DNA of 10,509 nucleotides from Methanomassiliicoccaceae archaeon (GTDB taxonomy: Archaea > Thermoplasmatota > Thermoplasmata > Methanomassiliicoccales > Methanomethylophilaceae), in the NCBI GenBank assembly GCA_009776695.1, contig WRNI01000007.1, forward strand, positions 1 through 10,509. The letters run 5' to 3'. Below are positions 1-6,536 of this stretch, piece after piece. The translations under genes and the position numbers were made by a program. The notes beneath the pieces were generated by a model that saw nothing but the letters and a program-made list of their open reading frames with translations, made no database searches and was not told the DNA's origin. Within the stretch, counting starts at the first letter, position 1. Each line of letters starts with the position of its first letter.

Positions 1-2
1 GG

Positions 3-28
3 GGAAAGGGGGCGGATGCCCCCTTTCC
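3..28. terminator. Strong GC-rich hairpin at window edge, probable terminator
   Basis: Positions 3-13 and 18-28 are perfectly complementary (11 bp) around the 4-nt loop GGAT. On the plus strand the stem is followed by the T-containing run GTTTGTT, so it could end a plus-strand gene lying left of the window. On the minus strand it lies 34 nt beyond the stop of the small gene at 62-280 and could end that transcript; whether a T-run follows on that side cannot be seen. A two-way terminator between converging genes is possible. The stem is clear; the role is inferred. Confidence 0.55.
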
Positions 29-61
29 GTTTGTTAATAACGTTTGGTGCACCGGGAGGTA

Positions 62-280
62 TTACGCTTTCATTATCTTCATCCAGCCGCCGCTCTCGAA
101 GACCGCAAGGTGCCTCGTAGCAAGCGCTCTCTCAAAATCATCCCAGCCGATGACCTGGAGTCTGGTGTTCATTCCCTTCGTGAACTGTACGCCTTTGGTA
201 CCTTTCACAAGACCGGGCTGGAGACCCTTTATCCTGGCTATCTGCTTCGCTTTATCTGTGCTTATTCTTTCCATTGCCAT
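62..280 (-). CDS. Small basic protein of unknown function (72 aa)
   Basis: I do not recognise this protein with certainty. It is 72 residues, rich in Lys, Arg and Gly, with no membrane segment or signal peptide. An N-terminal helical part (DKAKQIARIKGLQPG) is followed by a probable beta-rich part (VQFTKGMNTRLQVIGWDDFE) and a C-terminal SGGWMKIMK. It reads as a small folded cytoplasmic domain rather than a chance frame, and the ending resembles small uncharacterised archaeal proteins I half-remember. Support for a real gene: an AGAGGG ribosome-binding site (287-292) six bases before ATG 280, and TATA-like boxes further upstream. A second ATG at 274 is possible. It stands alone on its transcript, with a strong hairpin beyond its TAA stop. 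The function is unknown. Confidence 0.7.
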   Translation of the reverse strand: MAMERISTDKAKQIARIKGLQPGLVKGTKGVQFTKGMNTRLQVIGWDDFERALATRHLAVFESGGWMKIMKA

Positions 281-346
281 TTACATCCCTCTGACATTTC
301 GCCCTTTTTAGGGCGCAGGATGCTATTTATATGGTCAATATATATA
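281..346 (-). promoter_or_regulatory. Promoter and leader of the 72-aa gene
   Basis: Read on the minus strand, TATATATA (339-346) and CATATAAATAG (324-334) are good archaeal TATA boxes. They predict transcription starts near 317 or 303. The leader would then be 20-35 nt and include the small hairpin CGCCC-N6-GGGCG (300-315) and the Shine-Dalgarno site AGAGGG (287-292). The boxes and the hairpin are seen; the start points are inferred from the usual 25-bp spacing. Confidence 0.5.
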
Positions 347-370
347 CTTTTCTCCGTTTAAGGTACTATC

Positions 371-392
371 CAGCATGTTTTTTGCTGTTTTT
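371..392 (+). terminator. Plus-strand terminator-like hairpin with T-runs
   Basis: CAGCA (371-375) pairs with TGCTG (383-387) and is followed directly by TTTTT (388-392); the loop itself contains a T-run (378-383). Archaeal RNA polymerase stops at T-runs, so this would end plus-strand transcripts. No plus-strand gene lies to its left in the window, so what it would terminate is unclear. Confidence 0.3.
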
Positions 393-418
393 GACTGTTC
401 ACAGGCGGTGTGAGAGAT

Positions 419-488
419 GAGGCCGGACGGCCAGATATGTATGATAAATATCGTGATCATGAGCACGGAAATACATACCGGATGCCTC
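419..488. other. Candidate structured element (70-nt imperfect stem-loop)
   Basis: GAGGC (419-423) pairs with GCCTC (484-488), CGG (424-426) with CCG (478-480), TATGTAT (436-442) with ATACATA (471-477), and CGTG (452-455) with CACG (464-467). These pairings are nested in the right order and make one long, bulged hairpin. It could be part of an untranslated RNA, a 3' structure of the JAMM transcript, or a DNA cruciform. The pairings are seen; any function is inference. Confidence 0.3.
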
Positions 489-574
489 GGATCGCCGGCC
501 CTTTTTGCGGCGGCCGATCGGCAGGCGATGACGGCCTCAGCGGCTGATGACAACTGATACCGATGACGGTGGGG

Positions 575-609
575 CGTGCACGCGCCGTGTGCGCGCACGT
601 ATATGCGCG
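575..609. other. Alternating purine-pyrimidine tract (Z-DNA-prone)
   Basis: Positions 586-609 alternate pyrimidine and purine without error for 24 nt, and 575-585 alternate for 11 nt, with a single break in phase between them (C585-C586). The tract is mostly CG and TG/CA steps, the composition most able to flip to Z-form under negative supercoiling. It lies just 3' of the JAMM gene, where supercoiling from transcription could matter. The sequence pattern is certain; the structural effect is inferred. Confidence 0.4.
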
Positions 610-621
610 GACTCGCATCCG

Positions 622-996
622 TCACTCCGTCATTTCAATGCTCAGTTCACGGCCGTTGGAATCGTACGCCTTCCAGCTTGACCTGTCGTACGGTTGGCAC
701 GTGATGATATGAACGCCGCCCCATGAGCTGAAGAAATCAATGTCCGCGTCGGACGGTTCGTTCGAATATCCGGGATGCGAGTGCACCGTTCCCGATATAT
801 TAGCGTTCACGGGGGACATCCACATATTGAGGAAACCGTGGCTGTCCCCGTATATCGTTCCCGGAATGAGTAATAATTCGTCAATTATGCCGTCGTTGTT
901 CCTCGTGAGACAGAGGAACTCCTGCGGATAGCATGATCTTGCCGACTCGTTTATGCAGTCTATAAGCTCCCATGATATCGCGTGAACTCTCTTCAC
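622..996 (-). CDS. JAMM/MPN+ domain metalloprotease-like protein (desampylase/deubiquitinase-like)
   Basis: A 124-residue protein that is essentially one JAMM (Mov34/MPN+) domain. The zinc motif is complete: H72-S-H74-P75, then S82-x-x-D85, with the upstream catalytic-type glutamate E26 in PQEFLCL. In archaea, stand-alone JAMM proteins such as haloarchaeal JAMM1 cleave ubiquitin-like SAMP modifiers from targets or from their own chains; this one may do so or may act on another small substrate. It starts with GTG inside the stop of the upstream NADP phosphatase/NAD kinase gene (GTGA overlap), with GGAG eight bases upstream, so translation is probably coupled. No signal peptide or membrane segment is seen. 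Family assignment is firm; the substrate is unknown. Confidence 0.85.
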   Translation of the reverse strand: MKRVHAISWELIDCINESARSCYPQEFLCLTRNNDGIIDELLLIPGTIYGDSHGFLNMWMSPVNANISGTVHSHPGYSNEPSDADIDFFSSWGGVHIITCQPYDRSSWKAYDSNGRELSIEMTE

Positions 997-2603
997 AGGC
1001 CGCTCTCCAGTTTCTCGTGAATTCTTGAATAAAAGTCATCATCGAACCTTATGAACCTTCCGTAGTTCGACGACATCGTAAATTCAAGTTTTGAATTGCC
1101 CGGTATCGGATACTCCTCCTGACCGTCAATGACAAGCAGACATCCTTTGTCCATTGCCATCTCCACGGTTATTTTGGATGACGTCGGTATAACGATAGGC
1201 CTGGCGGCGAACTTGAACGCCGCCATCGGTACCATCACCAGTGCGTTAACGCGCGGGTCTATTATCGGCGACCCGACGCTCATCGCGTAGCATGTTGAAC
1301 CCGTAGGCGTTGCTATTATCACGCCGTCGGCCCTGATGTCCGTCGCCAGACGGCCGTCGACGTAAACTCTGAACTGCCTTATCTTTGCTACGGAATCAGT
1401 ATGAACGACCGCTTCGTTAACGGCGTCGGCCATTCTTTTTCCGTTGAAGACCGTCTGAAGCTTCAGCCGTTCGTCTATCCTGAACCTTCCTTCCCTCAAT
1501 CTTGAGATGCCTTCTTCGATGCTGTCCGCGGGTATCTCCGCCAGGAATCCGACGCCTCCCGCGTTGACGCCGAATATTGACGCGTTGTTCTTCTGCATCG
1601 CCCTGAGTATCGTCCCGTCGCCGCCCACGGTCACCATTATGTCAACGTCCATCTCCTCTATCGGATATCCTTTCTTTTTGAGGGCGTTTGCTATTTCGTC
1701 CTCAAGTATCACCTCTTCGCCCTTCAGCGCTTTGATGACCTTCTTTGATATGTCCGTCGCGTTCGGGAGGCTCATGTTCGTGTATATGCCGTACCTGTGC
1801 CCGTGCCTGCTCCTTATATTATGAGGCAGCATCACCGCATCGTAAACATCCCTGTTCGCCGCCGCCAGGAAATTCGACCTGTGGTCAAGGTCGAACGGCA
1901 TATCGAAATCGGTGCCGTCAAGGTTGTATATCTCACCGCCCGCTTCTTTCAGCAGAAGATAGCTTGCGGCTATGTCTATGACGCGTATCGACCTTCTGCT
2001 GTTCTCGGCGTTCATCAGGAAGCCGTCCGCGGCGCCCGTGGCGACCAACGCCATCTCAACGGACGCGCATCCGTACGCTCTTGACGACCGCACATGCTTG
2101 GCGAGCGCGAACGAATCGGGATGCGCCCCGTTGCCGAGGTAGATCATCATCATCAGATCGTCGGGATCGGAGTGCTTCTTTGAATGTATGCGCGATCCGT
2201 TCAGATATGCGCCATTTCCTTTCTCCGCTGTGTATCTGTCACCGGTCACCAGATTTTCTATGAACGCGGTATGAACATCCTTCAGCGATCTCTTCCCTAT
2301 TGCCATTGAAACCGTGTAAAGAGGGACGCCCATCACCGAGTTCGTTGTACCGTCTATCGGATCAAGCACCAACGTCTCGGATGCGCCGTTGTCCACGAAA
2401 CCGATCTCCTCGCTCAGAACATTCAGTAAAATATCTTTCTCCTGAAGATAGCTGAGAACGGTGTTCTCCGCTATCTTGTCGATATGCGTGGTCGGCGTTC
2501 CGTCCTTTCCGATGCATATCTCTTTCCCGCGTGTCTCCGCGTCCGGTATCAGTTTTATCGCGTTCCGTATTCTCTGCGCTATTTCGCTCAGGATGTCCAT
2601 CAT
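993..2603 (-). CDS. Bifunctional NADP phosphatase/NAD kinase (IMPase-NADK fusion)
   Basis: A 536-residue, two-domain cytoplasmic enzyme. Residues 1 to about 258 are an inositol-monophosphatase-type phosphatase with its metal ligands: SEEIG (64-68), LDPIDGT (80-86) and D210 in the late VIDIAAS motif. Residues from about 268 onward are an ATP-NAD kinase with GGDGT (327-331), the NE pair (396-397), PTGSTCY (433-439) and DGQ (493-495). The same fusion is known from Methanocaldococcus jannaschii (MJ0917), where it both makes NADP from NAD and dephosphorylates NADP, so it can set the NAD/NADP balance. The frame extends to a TTG at 2636, but I place the start at ATG 2603: a TATA box (2627-2633) lies 27 bp upstream, implying a leaderless message, and the phosphatase fold begins there. 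The next codon is also ATG (2600). It overlaps the JAMM gene downstream. Confidence 0.92.
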   Translation of the reverse strand: MMDILSEIAQRIRNAIKLIPDAETRGKEICIGKDGTPTTHIDKIAENTVLSYLQEKDILLNVLSEEIGFVDNGASETLVLDPIDGTTNSVMGVPLYTVSMAIGKRSLKDVHTAFIENLVTGDRYTAEKGNGAYLNGSRIHSKKHSDPDDLMMMIYLGNGAHPDSFALAKHVRSSRAYGCASVEMALVATGAADGFLMNAENSRRSIRVIDIAASYLLLKEAGGEIYNLDGTDFDMPFDLDHRSNFLAAANRDVYDAVMLPHNIRSRHGHRYGIYTNMSLPNATDISKKVIKALKGEEVILEDEIANALKKKGYPIEEMDVDIMVTVGGDGTILRAMQKNNASIFGVNAGGVGFLAEIPADSIEEGISRLREGRFRIDERLKLQTVFNGKRMADAVNEAVVHTDSVAKIRQFRVYVDGRLATDIRADGVIIATPTGSTCYAMSVGSPIIDPRVNALVMVPMAAFKFAARPIVIPTSSKITVEMAMDKGCLLVIDGQEEYPIPGNSKLEFTMSSNYGRFIRFDDDFYSRIHEKLESGL

Positions 2604-2674
2604 CGTGACGAATAGAGAAAGGCGTGTATATATCAATTCGCCGATGTTTATCTATTAGATGCGCATCACTTACA
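2604..2674. promoter_or_regulatory. Divergent promoter region, NADP phosphatase/NAD kinase and fibrillarin
   Basis: In 71 bp two core promoters point apart. For the minus strand, TATATAT (2627-2633) centres 27 bp before ATG 2603. For the plus strand, TTTATCTA (2647-2654) centres about 25 bp before ATG 2675. Neither start has a Shine-Dalgarno site, so both messages are probably leaderless. The two TATA boxes are only 13 bp apart, so factor binding at one could hinder the other. Confidence 0.6.
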
Positions 2675-3331
2675 ATGATGCCCGTATCTGACGACAATAT
2701 CGAATACATTGACGGAAGGCCCGCAACGTTATCATTTGACCCCGGAAGACGCGTTTACGGCGAACGTTTATCAAATGTTTCGGGAAAGGAATATCGTATA
2801 TGGGACCCGAGGCGGAGCAAACTGTCCGCATATATCTGCGCTGGCGGAGAGCACTTCCCTTTCACAAGGGAAAGCAATGTTCTTTACCTGGGCGCGGCAA
2901 GCGGCACCACGGCGAGTCACATCTCGGATATCGTCACCGGGGGAAAGATATTCTGCGTCGAGATCTCACAGCGGACATTCCGCGATCTTGTGAAAGTGTG
3001 CGATCACCGTAAGAATATGATACCGGTGCTCGGCGACGCCGCGTCGCCCGACAGTTATCGTTTTGCCGTGGATAATGTTAACGTGGTCTATCAGGATGTT
3101 GCGCAGAAAGGTCAGGCAGATATGCTCGCCGACAACATGGAATGTTTTTCCGCAAGGTACGGAATGGTATCGATAAAGGCAAGGTCAGAGGACGTTACGG
3201 CACAGCCGGAAACAATATTTCAGAAGGCGAGGGAACGTCTTGAAGAACGTGATTTACGCATACTGGATGCGATGTCTCTTGAACCATATGAGAATGCGCA
3301 CGCGATGATCGTTGTCGAGGCGTTACAATGA
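2675..3331 (+). CDS. flpA: Fibrillarin-like rRNA/tRNA 2'-O-methyltransferase
   Basis: A 218-residue archaeal fibrillarin, the methyltransferase of the C/D-box sRNP, which acts with Nop5, L7Ae and guide RNAs to place 2'-O-methyl groups on rRNA and tRNA. The SAM-binding fold shows GAASGTT (73-79), the ribose-binding acidic E96 in FCVEIS, D121 in VLGDAASP, D141 in YQDVAQ and the catalytic lysine K168 in IKARS. The short N-terminal beta domain (about 1-55) includes RRVYGE. Length is close to the usual 225-230. The frame opens at 2624, but ATG 2675 gives the expected N-terminus and sits 25 bp after a TATA box; the next codon is also ATG (2678). The partner gene nop5, often adjacent in archaea, is not beside it here. 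The last codons overlap the Nudix gene. Confidence 0.93.
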   Translation: MMPVSDDNIEYIDGRPATLSFDPGRRVYGERLSNVSGKEYRIWDPRRSKLSAYICAGGEHFPFTRESNVLYLGAASGTTASHISDIVTGGKIFCVEISQRTFRDLVKVCDHRKNMIPVLGDAASPDSYRFAVDNVNVVYQDVAQKGQADMLADNMECFSARYGMVSIKARSEDVTAQPETIFQKARERLEERDLRILDAMSLEPYENAHAMIVVEALQ

Positions 3332-3684
3332 TGACGGTGTACACGATAGCGTTCCTCGGCGGCGAGTTCTTAATGGTCTTCAACCCGAAAAGGAACGGAT
3401 GGGAGATGCCCGGCGGAAGGACGGAGGAGGGCGAAAGCATTATCGAAGCTGCGGAGCGCGAATTCGCTGAGGAAGCGGGATACGCGATAGACGTGATATC
3501 GACGAAGCGCATAGACGATTGCCATGTGTGCGCCGCATATCTTCTGGGAAAGATCGGCAGCGGAGAGTTCACGGCTAAAATGTTCTCGGAAGTGCCGGAG
3601 GACCTTGCGTTCGGACGCTCAGAGTATAACGGCGTATTGGAATGGGCCAGGTCCGCGGTGGCGGCGGAATTGCCGTTCGTCTGA
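3328..3684 (+). CDS. Nudix hydrolase
   Basis: A 118-residue single-domain Nudix protein. The Nudix box is complete at residues 30-52: G30, E36, then REFAEEAGY (44-52), matching the consensus G-x5-E-x7-REUxEExGU that binds Mg2+ and cleaves nucleoside diphosphates linked to another group. The substrate cannot be read from sequence; such small proteins act on oxidised nucleotides, sugar nucleotides, dinucleotides or capped RNA ends. It begins in the fibrillarin stop (ATGATGA; ATG 3328 or 3331), with GAGG at 3317-3320, so it is almost certainly co-transcribed and translationally coupled to fibrillarin. The region after the box has His and Cys residues (DDCHVCAAY) that may line the substrate pocket. 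The family is certain, the substrate open. Confidence 0.88.
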   Translation: MMTVYTIAFLGGEFLMVFNPKRNGWEMPGGRTEEGESIIEAAEREFAEEAGYAIDVISTKRIDDCHVCAAYLLGKIGSGEFTAKMFSEVPEDLAFGRSEYNGVLEWARSAVAAELPFV

Positions 3685-3698
3685 CGCTCCAATCAAGC

Positions 3699-3758
3699 TT
3701 TTATACTTGTAGTATGTAACCGCAGAAAGCCTAGCCGCCAATTAGATGATTCGGAGGA
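3699..3758 (+). promoter_or_regulatory. Promoter and leader of the S15-RecJ operon
   Basis: TTTTATAC (3699-3706) is a TATA box predicting a start near 3725-3730. The leader of about 35-40 nt ends with the strong Shine-Dalgarno sequence GGAGGATC (3753-3760) just before ATG 3765. This is the clearest ribosome-binding site in the window and contrasts with the leaderless starts of neighbouring operons. The box begins 15 bp after the Nudix stop. Confidence 0.6.
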
Positions 3759-3764
3759 TCAGTA

Positions 3765-4220
3765 ATGGCAAGAATGCATGCAAGAAGAAAAGGAAGATCG
3801 TGCTCAGTACGCCCCATGGTATCGGAGAGTCCCGAATGGGTGACCCTCAGCGCCGCCGAGACGGAGGAGCTCGTCGCCAAGATGGCAAAGGACGGGTACA
3901 CATCCGCCAGGATCGGGCTTACGTTAAGAGATCAGTACGGTGTGCCGGACGTTAAACTGCTGACGGGAAAATGTATAACCGAGATAATGAAAGAGAAAGG
4001 TGTCGCGTCAGCGCTGCCCGAGGATCTCTCCAGTCTTATGAGACGCGCTATCTCGCTGAACGTGCACCTCAGGGATAACAGAGGCGACCACTCCAACAAG
4101 AGGGGACTGCAGCTTATCGAATCGAAGATCAGAAGGCTTGAACATTATTACAAGGACAACGGTGTTCTTCCGGCCGATTGGAAGTATTCGCTCAAGACAG
4201 CGGAACTGATGCTCAAGTAA
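3765..4220 (+). CDS. rps15: 30S ribosomal protein S15 (uS15, archaeal type)
   Basis: A 151-residue ribosomal protein of the archaeal/eukaryotic S15 (eukaryotic S13) type, about 60 residues longer than bacterial S15 because of an N-terminal extension (MARMHARRKGRSCS onward). The conserved C-terminal S15 core is visible as LRDNRGDHSNKRGLQ and the basic run ESKIRRLEHYYK, which bind the central domain of 16S rRNA. Archaeal N-terminal signatures such as SPEWVTLS and LRDQYGVPDVK are present. The start ATG 3765 follows a strong Shine-Dalgarno site. Its stop is 8 nt before the RecJ-like gene, and S15 next to a RecJ-like gene is a recurring archaeal arrangement. Confidence 0.96.
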   Translation: MARMHARRKGRSCSVRPMVSESPEWVTLSAAETEELVAKMAKDGYTSARIGLTLRDQYGVPDVKLLTGKCITEIMKEKGVASALPEDLSSLMRRAISLNVHLRDNRGDHSNKRGLQLIESKIRRLEHYYKDNGVLPADWKYSLKTAELMLK

Positions 4221-4228
4221 GGTGTTCC

Positions 4229-5569
4229 ATGGACGAACGCGTCCTCAAACTTTTTTCATCTTTATCTCCCGCTTCCGATGTTATAAAAGAACATGATAAC
4301 ATTCACATCTTTTCGCATCATGACGCCGACGGTATATCCGCGGCGATAATCTTATCGAGAACACTGATGCGCGCAGGCAAAAGGTTTACGCTGACGTTAT
4401 TCAGCACACTGAACGACGATAACGTGAGGATAATAAAAGAATGCGGCGCCGGATGCATAATAATAGCTGATATGGGCGCATCGTACATCGGCGCTCTTGA
4501 TGAGATTGACGCGGATGTCATTGTTCTGGATCACCACAAAGGCGATACCGCTGCGAAGAATGTGTATTACGCGAATCCTCACTCATTCGGCATCGACGGG
4601 CAGGACGGCGGATGCGGCGCGTCGGTCGCGATGCTCTTCTCCGTTTCCGTTGACCAGAACAACTGGGACCTCGTACAAATTGCGTTCGCGGGCATAGTCG
4701 GCGACAAACAGCATCTTAAAGGTCTTTCGGGCGTTAACGAATACTTATTCAGCGAGGGAAAACGACGAGGTCATATCACGACCGCGGAAGGCTCCCTGAT
4801 ACCCGACGGGCCGCTGATAAGTTCCCTTTATGTTTCAGCGGAACCGTACATACGCGGCGTGAGCGGCAGCGCGGACGGTGTGTCGTCGTTACTGAAGGAT
4901 GCGGGCATTGACGCCGGAAGATCGTCAGCGGACCTGAGCGACGCAGAGCGGAGGAAATTATCGTCACTGATCGCGGTGAAGCTTTTGGAGCAGAACGTTA
5001 TGAAAGAGGTGATCGACGAGATCTCCGGAACGCGATATTTGTTAAAGGACTGGAACATCGACGCGCTGACGTTCGCCTCCCTTCTTAACTCATGCGGGCG
5101 GTCGGGCAACGGAGGCATCGGCATAGGATTGGGACTCGGCGACAAGAGATGCATGAACGACGCGTTAACGAAGGACGCCGGATCGCGTGAGATGATCGTA
5201 TCCGCCTTAAGGGACATTGACTCGAAAGGTCTGGGCCAAAAAAATAACTTTCAATACTTCGAGAATACGACGTCGGGGTTCACCGGCATATTGTGCGAAT
5301 CGATAATGAGATTCATCGCCGACCCGAACAGACCGACGGTAGGGTACAGTGTCTCCGACGGTGTCACAAAAGCATCGGCAAGGTGCACCCATCCTATACT
5401 TAGAAAAGGGGTCGACCTTTCCGAGGCGATGAGACTCGCCGGCGAGAGCGCAGGCGGCGGGGGAGGCGGCCACAAGATAGCGAGCGGCGCATGGTTCCCC
5501 GCCGGCAATGAGAACATATTCCTTGATGCGCTTGATAAGATCATCGGAAAACAAATTAACGCCAGGTGA
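4229..5569 (+). CDS. RecJ-like single-strand exonuclease / DHH-family phosphoesterase
   Basis: A 446-residue DHH-superfamily protein with a DHHA1 C-terminus. N-terminal metal motifs: HHDADG (30-35), D81 in IIADMGAS, D101-H102-H103 in VLDHHKGD, and D159 in GIVGDKQH. The DHHA1 motif near the end has six glycines and GHKIASG (about 409-420), which grips single-stranded nucleic acid. Archaeal members include the GINS-associated nuclease (GAN, possible Cdc45 relative) of Thermococcus and RNA-acting nucleases, so DNA or RNA could be the substrate. All catalytic residues appear intact. I chose ATG 4229 over the upstream 4178 frame because the latter lies within S15; GGTG (4221-4224) serves as ribosome-binding site. 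It probably shares a transcript with S15 and overlaps Kae1 tail to tail by 14 nt. Confidence 0.9.
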   Translation: MDERVLKLFSSLSPASDVIKEHDNIHIFSHHDADGISAAIILSRTLMRAGKRFTLTLFSTLNDDNVRIIKECGAGCIIIADMGASYIGALDEIDADVIVLDHHKGDTAAKNVYYANPHSFGIDGQDGGCGASVAMLFSVSVDQNNWDLVQIAFAGIVGDKQHLKGLSGVNEYLFSEGKRRGHITTAEGSLIPDGPLISSLYVSAEPYIRGVSGSADGVSSLLKDAGIDAGRSSADLSDAERRKLSSLIAVKLLEQNVMKEVIDEISGTRYLLKDWNIDALTFASLLNSCGRSGNGGIGIGLGLGDKRCMNDALTKDAGSREMIVSALRDIDSKGLGQKNNFQYFENTTSGFTGILCESIMRFIADPNRPTVGYSVSDGVTKASARCTHPILRKGVDLSEAMRLAGESAGGGGGGHKIASGAWFPAGNENIFLDALDKIIGKQINAR

Positions 5570-6536
5570 CGTCCACCTCGTCGGTCCTGAACCTTTGCTC
5601 CACTTTTGTTTCATCGATCGACATCCTTACTCCCGAATCATACATGAGATGACCTAACCATGCTATCATCGCGCCGTTGTCTATGCATAATCTCGGCGGC
5701 GGAACGAACATCTTCGCGTTCCTTTCCGACGCCATCTCCGATATCATGTCCCTGAGACGCGAATTCTGAGCAACGCCGCCGCCCATGAGAACTTCGTCCT
5801 TTCCGACGTGGGCCATCGCCCTTTCCGTGACCTCGGCGAGCATCGCGAAACATGTCTCCTGCACCGAGTACGCGATATCGTTAAGCTTGTGCCCTTTCTT
5901 CTTTAATGAAACGGCTGCGGTCATGATGCCGGAGAACGCCATGTCCATCCCTTTCACCGAGTACGGAAGATCGAGCAGTTCCTTTCCTTCCTTTGCCAAT
6001 TTTTCAATGGTCGGGCCGGCGTAATATCCGAGACCGAGTTCCCTTCCAAGCTTGTCGAGCATATTGCCTATCCCTATGTCTAACGTCTCGCCGAATATTC
6101 TGTACTTGCCGTTGGCGAAGGCGATCACCTGCGTATTGCCGCCGGATGCGTACAGCAGTACGGGATCTTTGCATCCGGTGGTCGCGTTGCCGATCTCGAC
6201 ATGCGCAACGCAATGATTAACGCCTATTATCGGTATGCCCAGACGTACGGAAAGAGCACGCGCGGCAGTGGCCGCCACCCTCAGGCACGGACCGAGTCCA
6301 GGACCTTTGGAGAATGAGACGACGTCCACATCATCAAGCGACAGGTTCGCGTCCGAGAGCGCCTTTGATATTGTTGCGGCGACCGTGTCCGCGTGGTGGT
6401 TCGCCGCCTCCCTCGGGTGCAGCCCGCCCTCAGGCGGTCTGTACATGTCGATGACGTTCGCAAGCACACTGCATTTTTCGTCGGTGATGCCGACGCCGAG
6501 CGTGTGCGCAGTTCCTTCGATACCGAGAGTGATCAT
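5556..6536 (-). CDS. kae1: KEOPS complex subunit Kae1 (tRNA N6-threonylcarbamoyladenosine transferase)
   Basis: A 326-residue Kae1/TsaD/OSGEP protein, the catalytic KEOPS subunit that moves the threonylcarbamoyl group onto A37 of ANN-decoding tRNAs. The ASKHA fold opens with LGIEGTAHT; the metal-binding histidines are H108 and H112 (NHCVAH), and GGLHPREAANHHA, SGGNTQ (131-136), MGGGVAQNSRLR and IDNGAMIAWLG are all present. It ends at EVDVTWR with TAA, where many euryarchaeal homologues continue directly into the Bud32 kinase; here Bud32 is absent and the DNA beyond is the convergent RecJ-like gene. The frame extends upstream to 6587, but ATG 6536, overlapping the stop of the glutaredoxin-like gene (ATGA), gives the conserved start. 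The two genes are probably one operon. Confidence 0.94.
   Translation of the reverse strand: MITLGIEGTAHTLGVGITDEKCSVLANVIDMYRPPEGGLHPREAANHHADTVAATISKALSDANLSLDDVDVVSFSKGPGLGPCLRVAATAARALSVRLGIPIIGVNHCVAHVEIGNATTGCKDPVLLYASGGNTQVIAFANGKYRIFGETLDIGIGNMLDKLGRELGLGYYAGPTIEKLAKEGKELLDLPYSVKGMDMAFSGIMTAAVSLKKKGHKLNDIAYSVQETCFAMLAEVTERAMAHVGKDEVLMGGGVAQNSRLRDMISEMASERNAKMFVPPPRLCIDNGAMIAWLGHLMYDSGVRMSIDETKVEQRFRTDEVDVTWR

Larger units (their letters stand above)
361..621. other. Intergenic region with several stem-loops, no credible protein gene
   Basis: This stretch separates the minus-strand JAMM gene (stop at 622) from the promoter of the 72-aa gene. One minus-strand frame is open here and overlaps the JAMM stop, but its product is rich in Arg, His, Cys and Ala without any family pattern, and it runs through the next gene's promoter. 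I see instead a terminator-like hairpin (371-392), a larger imperfect stem-loop (419-488), a GC-rich self-complementary patch (490-519) and an alternating purine-pyrimidine tract (575-609). No tRNA, 5S rRNA or CRISPR is present. Confidence 0.5.

Noticed and set aside
525..572. Possible C/D-box guide RNA (three GATGAC motifs with CTGA nearby)
   Set aside because: Box spacing is wrong: only about 3 nt separate the second C-like box from the next CTGA, leaving no room for a guide.
335..625. Minus-strand 96-residue frame overlapping the JAMM stop by ATGA
   Set aside because: Overlap suggests coupling, but the product is Arg/His/Cys/Ala-rich with no domain, covers stem-loops and ends in the promoter of the next gene.
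2604..2636. TTG start extending the NADP phosphatase/NAD kinase by 11 residues
   Set aside because: It lies on the gene's own TATA box; ATG 2603 is at the proper leaderless distance.
2624..2674. Upstream extension of fibrillarin (17 extra residues)
   Set aside because: Extra residues are unlike family N-termini and would span the TATA box and the divergent promoter.
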